Positions 17,022-24,088 of a DNA stretch of 25,428 nt are shown here, piece by piece (position 1 is the stretch's first letter; every line of letters begins with the position of its first letter). The DNA is from a bacterium (lineage in GTDB: Bacteria; UBA9089; CG2-30-40-21; SBAY01), in the NCBI GenBank assembly GCA_040757115.1, contig JBFLYA010000035.1, positions 1 through 25,428 of the forward strand. The letters are read 5' to 3'. A program made the position numbers and the translations under genes. The notes under the pieces are model-generated. The model was not told the DNA's origin. It was given only the letters and a program-made list of their open reading frames with translations, and did no database searches.

Positions 17022-17047
17022 ACAAATTAAGAAAAGTTTGATATAAT
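17019..17047 (+). promoter_or_regulatory. Consensus sigma70 promoter of the RRM protein gene
   Basis: TTGACA (17019-17024) and TATAAT (17042-17047) with a 17-base spacer. Transcription should start near 17054, giving a leader of about 167 nt. The first bases of the -35 box lie inside the inverted repeat ending at 17021. Confidence 0.85.
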
Positions 17048-17053
17048 TTTAAA

Positions 17054-17220
17054 AAATGGCTGGCAGAAGCTAAAAGGGGGTAGATAATGATTAGTTAAAA
17101 CCGATTCTCTTTCCGGTTTAATAATGTTTTTATTTATGAGATTAGAATTGCTATCTTGCCTTCTATCTCAAAAAGAAACATTATGGATATAGAGAAAAAA
17201 CCTAAAAGGAGGTTATTAGA
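17054..17220 (+). promoter_or_regulatory. Long structured 5' leader of the RRM gene
   Basis: Three pairings are visible: AAACCG/CGGTTT (17098-17103 with 17114-17119), ATAATGTTT/AAACATTAT (17121-17129 with 17176-17184), and inside the latter TGAGAT/ATCTCA (17137-17142 with 17165-17170). A tiny frame MAGRS starts at 17056. AAAAGGAGG follows unpaired, 8 bases before the ATG. The first 14 bases (17054-17067) are perfectly complementary to 17583-17596 downstream of the gene. Long leaders of this kind are common on cold-regulated RNA-binding protein genes; that parallel is inference. Confidence 0.6.
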
Positions 17221-17535
17221 ATGCAAGGTAGTAAACTTTATGTAGGAAATCTTAGTTACTCTGTAACTAAGGAACAGGTGGAAGAGTTATTTTCCGCCCA
17301 GGGGGAAGTTAAGCAAGTGAATATAATTGAAGGTAAAGGGTTTGGGTTCGTTGAAATGGGCAGTCAGACAGAGGCTGAGAAAGCAAAAGAAGCATTAAAC
17401 GGTACCGAGTTTGCAGGACGGACATTAAGAGTTGATGAGGCACGGCCACCCAGGAGTAGAGATAGTCGAGAAAGTCGAGGAGGAGATAGACAAAGAAGAG
17501 GACCAGGAAGCGGAGGAGGTTATCGAAGATACTAA
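17221..17535 (+). CDS. RRM-type RNA-binding protein
   Basis: A 104-residue single-RRM protein like the small Rbp proteins of cyanobacteria and other bacteria. RNP-2 is LYVGNL (residues 6-11) and RNP-1 is KGFGFVEM (39-46), with the aromatic residues that stack on RNA. Residues 80-104 form a Gly/Arg/Ser-rich tail (RGGDRQRRGPGSGGGYRRY). It likely binds single-stranded RNA, perhaps as a chaperone or cold-adaptation factor. AGGAGG lies 7 bases before the ATG. It is monocistronic with its own consensus promoter, and its leader is long and folded, so post-transcriptional control, possibly by itself, is plausible. Confidence 0.93.
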   Translation: MQGSKLYVGNLSYSVTKEQVEELFSAQGEVKQVNIIEGKGFGFVEMGSQTEAEKAKEALNGTEFAGRTLRVDEARPPRSRDSRESRGGDRQRRGPGSGGGYRRY

Positions 17536-17582
17536 TTAGAATTTACCCCTTACCAATCTAATGGTGAATTTTGAAATAGGAA

Positions 17583-17596
17583 TCTGCCAGCCATTT
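17583..17596 (+). promoter_or_regulatory. 3' segment complementary to the 5' end of the RRM mRNA
   Basis: TCTGCCAGCCATTT is the exact complement of 17054-17067, the predicted 5' end of the RRM transcript, about 48 bases after the stop codon. Pairing would circularise the mRNA ends. Confidence 0.5.
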
Positions 17597-17829
17597 CATT
17601 ACAAATTCACAAAGTGTATTTTTATCATCTCCATTTTCCCTTATCTAAAATACTTGCCACGAAGATACTTATAAAGTATAAATTTTAAACCCTACTCATT
17701 TCTCGCTACTGTTATACGGGTTAAAGATGGTATTAAAAGAATAGTAACCGTTCAGGGATATAGCCACAGAGTCACAGAGAACACAGAGGGAATATATAAC
17801 CACGAATGAACACGAATAATAAAAAGATT

Positions 17830-17999
17830 CGACCTGTGCGATTAGATTAATTCATCGCAGAGACGCAAAGGAAAAATAAATGTAAAATGTAAAATAGGAA
17901 ATGAAAAATGGGAAATTTTAGGACTTCGCAAGACTCATTATCTTTCAGTTATACATTTTCATTTTACATTATCCATTTTACATTTAACCGCACAGGTCG
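17830..17999. mobile_element. Nested element B1 (170 bp) with 8-bp target duplication
   Basis: Perfect 11-bp ends CGACCTGTGCG and CGCACAGGTCG are flanked by AAAAGATT (17822-17829 and 18000-18007). The sister element at 21219-21458 has a single AAAAGATT at the same place and no insert. Inside are a CGCAGAGACGCAAAG segment and ATGTAAA-type heptamers in inverted orientation. Confidence 0.9.
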
Positions 18000-18007
18000 A
18001 AAAGATT

Positions 18008-18072
18008 TGTAGTGCGAGACTTTAGCCTCGCTTCTGGCAAGCAGGAAAGCGAACCTAATGGTTCGCACTACA
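18008..18072. repeat. TGTAGTGCGA...TCGCACTACA double-hairpin repeat
   Basis: Two short palindromes (GCGAGACTTTAGCCTCGC and GCGAACCTAATGGTTCGC) lie between inverted ends TGTAGTGCGA and TCGCACTACA. The same unit occurs in the opposite orientation within 21312-21374. It resembles dispersed REP-like repeats. Confidence 0.65.
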
Positions 18073-18211
18073 TTTATCGAATGTCACAGGTTAATTCGTA
18101 TCCATTTGTGGCTAATTTCTCTAATTCTCTGTGAACTCTGTGCCTCTGTGGCTGAACGGTTACAAAGAATAATCCTTCTATAACAAATCGGGGTTCGGAT
18201 TCAGGGGTTCG

Positions 18212-18241
18212 GGGATTCGTTTATTCCCGAATCCCTTTTTT
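18212..18241. terminator. Hairpin followed by a T-run upstream of mqnA
   Basis: GGGATTCG (18212-18219) pairs with CGAATCCC (18228-18235), followed by six T. It has the form of an intrinsic terminator, but the nearest plus-strand gene ends 680 bases upstream. It may protect mqnA from upstream transcription or simply be another dispersed palindrome. An orphan element end, GGTTGAATAGTTAC, follows just before mqnA. Confidence 0.35.
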
Positions 18242-18287
18242 CGTATCCTGGTGCCTTGGTGGTTGAATAGTTACAAAAAGGATTAAA

Positions 18288-19106
18288 ATGAAGATAGGTG
18301 TAATACCTTTTTTAAATGTTAAACCACTGATATACAAATTAGAATTAGATAAATCAGTGGAATTAATTTATGAATATCCATCTAAACTATCTAAGTTATT
18401 AAAAAAAGGGAAGATAGATGCAGGAATAATTCCGACAATTGATTATTTTCGTGGAATTGGTAAATTTGTCATTCCAAATATTTCCATTTCTTCTTATGAG
18501 AAGGTAGAAAGTGTAAAATTATTCTATAAAAATGAAATTTCGGGAATCAAAACAGTAGCGGTAGATGAAAATTCGTCAACATCAGTTGCGTTATTAAGGA
18601 TTATTCTAAGTGAAATATACTCAATTTTTCCAGAATTTAAAGAAGTTAGTAATGATAACTTAATGGATATTTTTAAAAAAAATGAAGCAACTCTTTTAAT
18701 TGGAGACCAGGCATTAATGTTGTCTGATAAAAATATAGACCTGGGAGAACAATGGTATAAATTGACTGAATTACCATTTGTTTATGCTTTTTGGGTCATA
18801 AGAGAGGGGATGGAAGATTATGAGGAAGTAGTTAGACTTCTTACAGAAAGTAAAGAATTTGGGATGAGGAATTTAGAGAAAGTAATTAATATTGAATCAA
18901 AAAGACTTTCACTAAATAAAAGAATTATAAGTAATTATTTAAGACAGGTTATTAGGTATAATCTTATAAGACCAGAAATAAAAGGAATTTTAAAATTTGT
19001 TAATTATGCGATTAAATATAAACTTATAGAAAAGGAGCGCGAGATTGAATTCTGCACTCTTTCAAATTTTAGATATGGCCTTAAACGGCGAGAGGCTAAA
19101 TTTTAA
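18288..19106 (+). CDS. mqnA: Chorismate dehydratase, menaquinone biosynthesis (futalosine route)
   Basis: A 272-residue periplasmic-binding-protein-fold enzyme that dehydrates chorismate to 3-[(1-carboxyvinyl)oxy]benzoate, the entry step of the futalosine pathway to menaquinone; cytoplasmic. The N-terminus IGVIPFLNVKPLIYKL matches the family's Y/FLN-x-KPL text. KKGKIDAGIIPTIDY and the central VAVDENSSTSVALLRIIL are also characteristic. AGGA lies close upstream of the ATG, immediately after an orphan element end. It overlaps mqnC by 62 bases, and the two are in one operon. mqnB, mqnD and mqnE are not in the window. Confidence 0.92.
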   Translation: MKIGVIPFLNVKPLIYKLELDKSVELIYEYPSKLSKLLKKGKIDAGIIPTIDYFRGIGKFVIPNISISSYEKVESVKLFYKNEISGIKTVAVDENSSTSVALLRIILSEIYSIFPEFKEVSNDNLMDIFKKNEATLLIGDQALMLSDKNIDLGEQWYKLTELPFVYAFWVIREGMEDYEEVVRLLTESKEFGMRNLEKVINIESKRLSLNKRIISNYLRQVIRYNLIRPEIKGILKFVNYAIKYKLIEKEREIEFCTLSNFRYGLKRREAKF

Positions 19107-20112
19107 CGAAGGTATGAAGCTTTTTCAAGAAAAGGATATTTTAAAAATTGGTAAAGTAGCAAACGAAATTCGATTTTTGGCTCATCCGGATAACATTGTA
19201 ACTTACATCATAGACCGCAATATAAATTATACCAATGTTTGTGTTTCAAAATGTAAATTTTGTGCCTTTTCCAGAGATATTGAAAGTAAAGATGCCTATT
19301 TTTTAAAATGGGATGAGTTAAAGAATAAGATAGAGGAAACGGTTAAGTTAGGTGGGACTCAGATTCTACTTCAAGGAGGATTGCATCCGGGATTTAAAAT
19401 TGAGTATTATGAGATGATGTTGCGTAAGATTAAAAACACCTTTCCTGAGATACATATTCATGGATTTTCGCCGCCAGAAATTATGTATTTTGCTACAAAA
19501 TCAGGATTTAGTATTAATAATATTATAAATCGGTTAAAAGATGCTGGATTAGATTCAATTCCTGGAGGTGGGGCTGAGATTTTAGTTGATGGAATTCGCC
19601 AGCAAATAAGTCCAAATAAATACAGTTCAACTCAATGGTTAGAAATTATGCAAACTGCCCATAAACTTGGAATGAAAACTACCGCCACAATGATGTTTGG
19701 ACATATTGAATCAATTGAGGATAGAGTTAGTCATTTATTGAAGATACGAGATTTACAGGATGAAACTGATGGATTTACAGCATTTATTCCATGGACATAC
19801 CAACCGCAAAATACTATTTTGGGAGGAAATGGGGTAGGGGGATATGAATATTTAAAAACACTTGCAATATCAAGAGTTATGTTAGATAACTTCAAGAACA
19901 TTCAAAGCTCCTGGGTAACACAAGGACCTAAAATAGGACAAATAGCCTTGACATTTGGAGCAAACGATATGGGTAGCACAATGTTAGAAGAAAATGTCGT
20001 TAGAGCCGCTGGTGCTGAATATCGGTTGACTAATCAGGATATAATTAATTTAATAAAAGATGCTGGATTTATCGCAAGACAACGAGATACTTTTTATAAT
20101 TTAATCGGATAG
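19045..20112 (+). CDS. mqnC: Cyclic dehypoxanthine futalosine synthase (radical SAM)
   Basis: Radical SAM enzyme that cyclises dehypoxanthine futalosine in menaquinone synthesis. The cluster motif is CVSKCKFCAF (Cys-x3-Cys-x2-Cys). GGTQILLQGGLHP, IHIHGFSPPEI, DSIPGGGAEILVDG, FTAFIPWTYQPQNT and GANDMGSTMLEENVV are all MqnC-type, distinguishing it from MqnE. At 355 residues it is of normal length. The start is a TTG at 19045, with AAGGAG seven bases before it; ATG 19075 lacks a ribosome site. This makes a 62-base overlap with mqnA, so translational coupling is likely. The oxygen-sensitive cluster fits an anaerobe. Confidence 0.93.
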   Translation: MNSALFQILDMALNGERLNFNEGMKLFQEKDILKIGKVANEIRFLAHPDNIVTYIIDRNINYTNVCVSKCKFCAFSRDIESKDAYFLKWDELKNKIEETVKLGGTQILLQGGLHPGFKIEYYEMMLRKIKNTFPEIHIHGFSPPEIMYFATKSGFSINNIINRLKDAGLDSIPGGGAEILVDGIRQQISPNKYSSTQWLEIMQTAHKLGMKTTATMMFGHIESIEDRVSHLLKIRDLQDETDGFTAFIPWTYQPQNTILGGNGVGGYEYLKTLAISRVMLDNFKNIQSSWVTQGPKIGQIALTFGANDMGSTMLEENVVRAAGAEYRLTNQDIINLIKDAGFIARQRDTFYNLIG

Positions 20113-20129
20113 TAAAGAGAAGGGAAGAT

Positions 20130-20246
20130 ATGGCGAGGCAGTTAGGAAGATTAGAACTTCTGAACTTAAGAAGTATTGAAGTTGAAAGGAAATGGACACC
20201 GCAGAGATGCAGAGTCGCGGAGAAAAAATTCGACCTGTGCGGTTAA
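20130..20246 (+). pseudogene. Short frame after mqnC, probably a truncated gene
   Basis: ATG 20130 lies 18 bases after mqnC with AAGGGAAG in front. It encodes MARQLGRLELLNLRSIEVER, then enters CACCGCAGAG-type repeat text and ends at a TAA inside element B2. The first 22 codons could be the start of a lost third operon gene cut off by the repeat. I do not recognise it, and it may be fortuitous. Confidence 0.25.
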
Positions 20247-20414
20247 ATGTAAAATGGATAATGTAAAATGAGAAATGTAAAATGAAAATGTATAACTGAA
20301 AGGTAATGAGTCTGGCGAAGGACTAAAATTTCCCATTTTTCATTTCCTATTTTACATTTTACATTTATTTTTCCTTTGCGTCTCTGCGATGAATTAATCT
20401 AATCGCACAGGTGG
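20231..20414. mobile_element. Element B2 (184 bp), second copy of the nested element
   Basis: Nearly identical to the reverse complement of 17830-17999, with ends CGACCTGTGCG and CGCACAGGTGG (one mismatch) and an extra 14-base unit (AGAAATGTAAAATG). The flanks are A/T-rich without a clean duplication. It is embedded in CACCGCAGAGATGCAGAG...CTCTGCGG arms (about 20190-20480), so it again sits inside an older palindromic element. This accounts for almost all of the 430-base gap between mqnC and truB. Confidence 0.85.
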
Positions 20415-20544
20415 AAATTTAGTTTAATCTGTCACCTATTTCTTCTCAGCATCTCTGTGTCTCTGCGGTTAAATATTACCAAATTGAGACTTATGGGTAA
20501 GTTTCAGAAATTTATCTTGACAAACTAATTTAGACTATGATATT

Positions 20545-21222
20545 ATGATAGATGGAATTTTGAATATTAATAAACCTGCGGGGATGACTTCCCACGATGT
20601 CGTTCAATGTATTCGAAGATTGATTAACCAGAAAAAGGTTGGGCATGCAGGAACTTTAGACCCACAGGCAGAAGGGGTTTTAATTCTTCTTTTAGGTAAA
20701 GCAACAAAATTATCCGAAAGCCTGAAAAGTGATTCTAAAGAATATCTTGCAGAAATGAAATTGGGAATTAAAACAACGACTCAAGATGCCTGGGGACAAA
20801 TAATTGAACAAAAATCTAACTTTACTATTCAAAAAAAGGATATTGAAAAGGTACTTTTAGATTTTGAGGGTGAGATAAATCAAATTCCACCTATGTTTTC
20901 TGCAATACATCATGAGGGTAAAAGGTTATATGAATTAGCTCGGCTTGGAAAGGAAGTGGAACGACAACCTCGAAAGGTAAAGATATTTGAAATCAAACTT
21001 TTAAATTTTATACATCAGGATGAATTTAGATTTAAAGTTACTTGTTCTTCCGGAACTTACATTCGGACTTTATGTGCAGATATAGGTGAGGCTTTAGGGG
21101 TAGGGGGACATTTAACCTCATTGAAAAGGATTAAAAGTGGCAATTTCAAAATCGAAGATTCGATTGGCTTAAAAGATTTAATAGAAGGGAAAATTAAGGT
21201 AGAAGAGGTTCTTTTATCGTAA
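20545..21222 (+). CDS. truB: tRNA pseudouridine-55 synthase
   Basis: Makes pseudouridine 55 in the T-loop of tRNAs. The catalytic Asp39 lies in GHAGTLDPQAEGVL. The N-terminal INKPAGMTSHDVV, PPMFSAIHHEGKRLYELAR and CSSGTYIRTLCADIG are family motifs. At 225 residues it lacks the C-terminal PUA-like extension of E. coli TruB (314). The stop codon TAA (21220-21222) is provided by the end of the inserted element A2. Restoring the target site gives an original end of ...EEVLL with TGA, one residue shorter and only 8 bases before ribF. No ribosome-binding site is obvious at ATG 20545. Confidence 0.95.
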   Translation: MIDGILNINKPAGMTSHDVVQCIRRLINQKKVGHAGTLDPQAEGVLILLLGKATKLSESLKSDSKEYLAEMKLGIKTTTQDAWGQIIEQKSNFTIQKKDIEKVLLDFEGEINQIPPMFSAIHHEGKRLYELARLGKEVERQPRKVKIFEIKLLNFIHQDEFRFKVTCSSGTYIRTLCADIGEALGVGGHLTSLKRIKSGNFKIEDSIGLKDLIEGKIKVEEVLLS

Positions 21223-21458
21223 GCGTTCAGCCACAGAGGCACAGAGTTCACAGAGAATTAAGGGAATTAGCCAGAAATGCACACGAATTAACCTCTGACA
21301 TCCCATAAATGTAGTGCGAACCTTTAGGTTCGCCTTTTGGCTTGCCAGAAGTGAGGCTACAGCCTCGCACTACAAATCTTTTTGTATTTGTGTTCATTCG
21401 TGGTTATATATTCCCTCTGTGTTCTCTGTGACTCTGTGGCTATATCTTGAACGGTTAC
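21219..21458. mobile_element. Element A2 (240 bp) inserted between truB and ribF
   Basis: Ends are GTAAGCGTTCAG and TGAACGGTTAC, with flanks CTTTTATC (21211-21218) and CTTTTATG (21459-21466), an 8-bp duplication with one mismatch. It is element A1 in reverse orientation without the nested B element, so it shows the empty B site. It contains the TGTAGTGCGA double-hairpin repeat. No coding capacity is seen. Confidence 0.88.
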
Positions 21459-21474
21459 CTTTTATGAGTCTAAA

Positions 21475-22407
21475 ATGAAAATTTTCTGGAGAATTCCAGC
21501 TCAATTTGAATATGAAAATGTGGGATTAACGATAGGTGTATTTGATGGAGTGCATTTAGGTCATCAAAAAATTATCACAGAACTGATTAATTCTTGTAGA
21601 AAAAAAGGACTTACAAGTCTTATTTTGACTTTTGAGATTCATCCAAGAAAAATATTATCAGCAACTATGCCTGCTCTATTAATTACCCTTGACCAGAGAT
21701 TAAACATTATTTCTCAGCTGGGTATGGATGTGTGCATAATTACTGATTTTGAACAAGAGATAATGAACCTTGAGGCAACGGAATTCATAGAAAAAGTGCT
21801 CATTGATAAATTAAAAATGAAACAAATGTGGATTGGAACGAATTTTTTATTTGGAAGAGGAAGAAAAGGGGATGTCCAGTTATTACAAGAGTTAAGTGCA
21901 AAAAAAGGGTTTAAATTACAGGTAGTTGAGCCAGTTAAATTTGAAGATGAAATTGTTAGTAGCACAAGGATAAGGGAATATCTAAAGCAAGGGGAGGTAG
22001 CAAAGGCAAATTTACTTCTATCCCGACCTTATACGATTGGAGCGGAAGTTATCCATGGCACAAAAAGAGGAAGAATCCTTGGTTACCCTACCGCAAACTT
22101 AAAATGGGATGAAGAAGTTTTATTACCTGAAAAAGGTGTCTATGCGGTCAGGGTAAAAATGGATGATGAAAGATATGAAGGTGTGGCTAATCTGGGCTAT
22201 CGTCCAACATTTGGAGAAGAAAAAGAACTTTATTTTGAAGTCCATATCTTCGATTTTAATCAGGAAATTTATTTTAAAGAATTAAATGTTTCTTTTATAA
22301 CAAGAATACGGGATGAGAAACCGTTTAAAGACCAGGATAGTTTAATTAGACAATTAAACGAGGATGAAAATAAAGCAAAACAAATATTAAAAGCAAGTAA
22401 GTGGTAA
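21475..22407 (+). CDS. ribF: Bifunctional riboflavin kinase / FAD synthetase
   Basis: Converts riboflavin to FMN and FMN to FAD. The N-terminal nucleotidyltransferase domain has GVFDGVHLGHQKII (from residue 21). STRIREYLKQGEV follows near residue 160. The C-terminal flavokinase domain has GTKRGRILGYPTANLKW. At 310 residues it is full length. No ribosome site is visible before ATG 21475. The original arrangement was an 8-base gap after truB, so translation was probably coupled to truB before element A2 intervened. Its own stop codon TAA lies inside the heptamer repeat GGTAACTAATTACC that follows. Confidence 0.95.
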   Translation: MKIFWRIPAQFEYENVGLTIGVFDGVHLGHQKIITELINSCRKKGLTSLILTFEIHPRKILSATMPALLITLDQRLNIISQLGMDVCIITDFEQEIMNLEATEFIEKVLIDKLKMKQMWIGTNFLFGRGRKGDVQLLQELSAKKGFKLQVVEPVKFEDEIVSSTRIREYLKQGEVAKANLLLSRPYTIGAEVIHGTKRGRILGYPTANLKWDEEVLLPEKGVYAVRVKMDDERYEGVANLGYRPTFGEEKELYFEVHIFDFNQEIYFKELNVSFITRIRDEKPFKDQDSLIRQLNEDENKAKQILKASKW

Positions 22408-22430
22408 CTAATTACCATTTACCAATTACC
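22403..22430. repeat. RTTACCA-type heptamer repeat before rpsO
   Basis: GGTAACTAATTACC followed by ATTTACCAATTACC, partly palindromic, ending 8 bases before AAGGAGG of rpsO. It matches the repeats upstream of the UPF0182 and ADH synthase genes. Confidence 0.7.
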
Positions 22431-22450
22431 AAATACAAGGAGGTGCTCAA

Positions 22451-22720
22451 ATGTCGTTAACGACAGAAGGAAAACAAACATTGATTGAAAAATATCGAAT
22501 GCATGAAAAAGATACAGGTTCACCAGAGGTTCAGATAGCGCTATTGACGGATCGAATTAATTATTTGACTGAACATTTTAAGGTGCATGTTAAAGATTAT
22601 CATTCACGAAGAGGATTGCTTAAACTCGTTGGACAAAGGAGAAGATTACTTAATTATCTAACTCAAAAAGATACAAATAGATACCAGGACATTATTCAGA
22701 AGTTAGGATTGAGGAAATAA
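22451..22720 (+). CDS. rpsO: 30S ribosomal protein S15
   Basis: An 89-residue S15, which binds the central domain of 16S rRNA during 30S assembly. [19 protein letters not shown] and [20 protein letters not shown] are diagnostic. AAGGAGG lies eight bases before ATG 22451. It lies between ribF and bioB; truB-ribF-rpsO is a common bacterial order. S15 usually represses its own translation through a leader structure; the heptamer palindrome just upstream might take part, but I see no known S15 operator. Confidence 0.98.
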   Translation: MSLTTEGKQTLIEKYRMHEKDTGSPEVQIALLTDRINYLTEHFKVHVKDYHSRRGLLKLVGQRRRLLNYLTQKDTNRYQDIIQKLGLRK

Positions 22721-22728
22721 GATAAAGA

Positions 22729-23709
22729 ATGGTTAATCAAGTATTATTAGAAATTTCTAAAAGCCTTTTACAGGGTGAGCCGCTCCATTTTAGTAAAGCA
22801 ATATACTTTTCTAAATTAGATAAAGAAAGTATTTTAGATTTGGTATCTTTAGCGAATAGAGTAAGAAAGGAATATTGTGGGGAAGGGATTGACTTATGTT
22901 CTATTATGAATGCTAAATCAGGGGCGTGTTCAGAGGATTGTCAATTCTGTGGTCAGTCTGGACATTATAAAACTGATACACCTGTTTATTCTCTTAAGAG
23001 TGAGGAAGAAATTTTACAATCAGCTAAGGATGCAGAAATTTCAGGGGCAACAAGATTCTGTATTGTCATTAGCGGAGAAAAACCCGATACCACAGATTTC
23101 AAAAAGATTATTAGTGTTTTAAAGAAAATAAAAGAAGAAACGAACTTAAAATTAGATTGTTCACTGGGAACTTTGACAAAAGATAAGGCTTATGCTTTAA
23201 AAAATGCAGGAGTGAGCAGATATAATCATAATCTTGAGACATCGGAAAATTATTTTAAACAAATCTGCACGACCCATTCTTATAAAGATAGATTATCTAC
23301 TTTAAAAATATTAAAAGAAGTAGGATTAGAGGTTTGTTGTGGAGGAATTATTGGCTTAGGTGAGGATTGGGATGAAAGGATAAAATTTGTCTTTGCCTTA
23401 AAAGAGCTGGATGTAGATTGTATTCCTATTAATATTTTAAATCCGATACCAGGAACACCTTTAGCAAATGTTAAACCGTTATCTCCGCTGGAGATAATAA
23501 AAACAATTGCTATTTTTAGATTGATTTTAAAAGATAAAATCATTAAAATCGCTGGAGGTCGTGAGGTGAATTTAAGGGATTTACAAGCATTATCTTTATT
23601 AGCCGGGGCAAATGGATTAATCATCGGAAATTATTTAACAACGCCAGGAAGAGATGCAAGTTTAGATATGCAGATGATAAAAGATTTGGGATTGAATATA
23701 AGGAAGTAG
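22729..23709 (+). CDS. bioB: Biotin synthase
   Basis: Radical SAM enzyme inserting sulfur into dethiobiotin. The [4Fe-4S] ligands are Cys67, Cys71 and Cys74 in GACSEDCQFCGQS. The [2Fe-2S] ligands are in RFCIVISG, LDCSLG and VCCGGIIGLGE, with the Arg of AGGREV. Its length of 326 residues is normal. The ATG is eight bases after the rpsO stop, in the same operon. No other bio genes lie nearby, so the cell may make or acquire dethiobiotin through genes elsewhere. Confidence 0.96.
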   Translation: MVNQVLLEISKSLLQGEPLHFSKAIYFSKLDKESILDLVSLANRVRKEYCGEGIDLCSIMNAKSGACSEDCQFCGQSGHYKTDTPVYSLKSEEEILQSAKDAEISGATRFCIVISGEKPDTTDFKKIISVLKKIKEETNLKLDCSLGTLTKDKAYALKNAGVSRYNHNLETSENYFKQICTTHSYKDRLSTLKILKEVGLEVCCGGIIGLGEDWDERIKFVFALKELDVDCIPINILNPIPGTPLANVKPLSPLEIIKTIAIFRLILKDKIIKIAGGREVNLRDLQALSLLAGANGLIIGNYLTTPGRDASLDMQMIKDLGLNIRK

Positions 23710-23716
23710 AGAGTAA

Positions 23717-23758
23717 AGACCATAGACTATAGACCATAGACCAAAGACTAAAGACCAA
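23717..23758. repeat. Six tandem AGACYAW heptamers
   Basis: AGACCAT, AGACTAT, AGACCAT, AGACCAA, AGACTAA and AGACCAA follow each other without a gap between bioB and the next small gene. Confidence 0.8.
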
Positions 23759-23772
23759 AAGGATAGGGGAAA

Positions 23773-23964
23773 ATGAACCGAGAGCGAAGAAAAATTATTG
23801 GAAATATCTTTGGGGATGCTGCCAAATATACACTTACCGCCGGTGTGATAAGTAGTATCTTATCGGGAAAATTTGCATTTCTCTCAAGTTTAGTCATGGC
23901 AATATGCTGTGTAATACTTGGCGTGTTAGCGTATTATGTAATCCCAAAAGATATAGAGAGGTGA
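23773..23964 (+). CDS. Small two-helix membrane protein
   Basis: A 63-residue protein, MNRERRKIIGNIFGDAAKYT then two hydrophobic stretches (about residues 19-36, AGVISSILSGKFAFLSSL, and 37-57, VMAICCVILGVLAYYVI), with a charged C-terminus. It is similar in size and layout to small DUF6722-like membrane proteins, which is a tentative likeness only. GGATAGGGG precedes the ATG. It is followed five bases later by another tiny membrane protein gene with its own ribosome site, so the pair is probably functional. Role unknown. Confidence 0.6.
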   Translation: MNRERRKIIGNIFGDAAKYTLTAGVISSILSGKFAFLSSLVMAICCVILGVLAYYVIPKDIER

Positions 23965-23969
23965 ATAAT

Positions 23970-24077
23970 ATGGAGAATATGGAGCAGGTATGGAATCTTC
24001 TTATTCTTCTTGGAATACCAATACTAGCAGGTATTGTTTCCCTGATTATGTTTAAAATTCAAGACAAAAAGAGATAG
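23970..24077 (+). CDS. 35-residue single-helix membrane protein
   Basis: Encodes MENMEQVWNLLILLGIPILA followed by GIVSLIMFKIQDKKR: one membrane helix with a positively charged end, the shape of a small membrane protein or complex subunit. GAGAGGTG lies just before ATG 23970, overlapping the end of the previous gene. Pairing with the upstream 63-residue membrane protein suggests they act together. Not recognised as a family. Confidence 0.5.
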   Translation: MENMEQVWNLLILLGIPILAGIVSLIMFKIQDKKR

Positions 24078-24088
24078 AGGTTAATTTT

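Larger units (their letters stand above)
17744..18163. mobile_element. Composite element A1 (420 bp) with 8-bp target duplication and a nested insertion
   Basis: Ends are GTAACCGTTCAG and CTGAACGGTTAC; the flanks are AAAGAATA on both sides (17736-17743 and 18164-18171). Inward lie CACAGAGTCACAGAG and its inverted counterpart. Removing the nested element at 17830-17999 with one copy of its duplication leaves about 242 bp, matching the element at 21219-21458 in the opposite orientation. No coding capacity is seen. It occupies most of the 750-base gap between the RRM gene and mqnA. Confidence 0.88.

Noticed and set aside
20517-20546. TTGACA-N18-TATTAT as a truB promoter
   Set aside because: The -10 box would overlap the truB ATG at 20545, so the transcript would start inside the gene; it is probably chance in A/T-rich DNA.
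23280-23624. 114-codon minus-strand frame within bioB
   Set aside because: It lies opposite the conserved biotin synthase core, with no ribosome site or recognisable motif.
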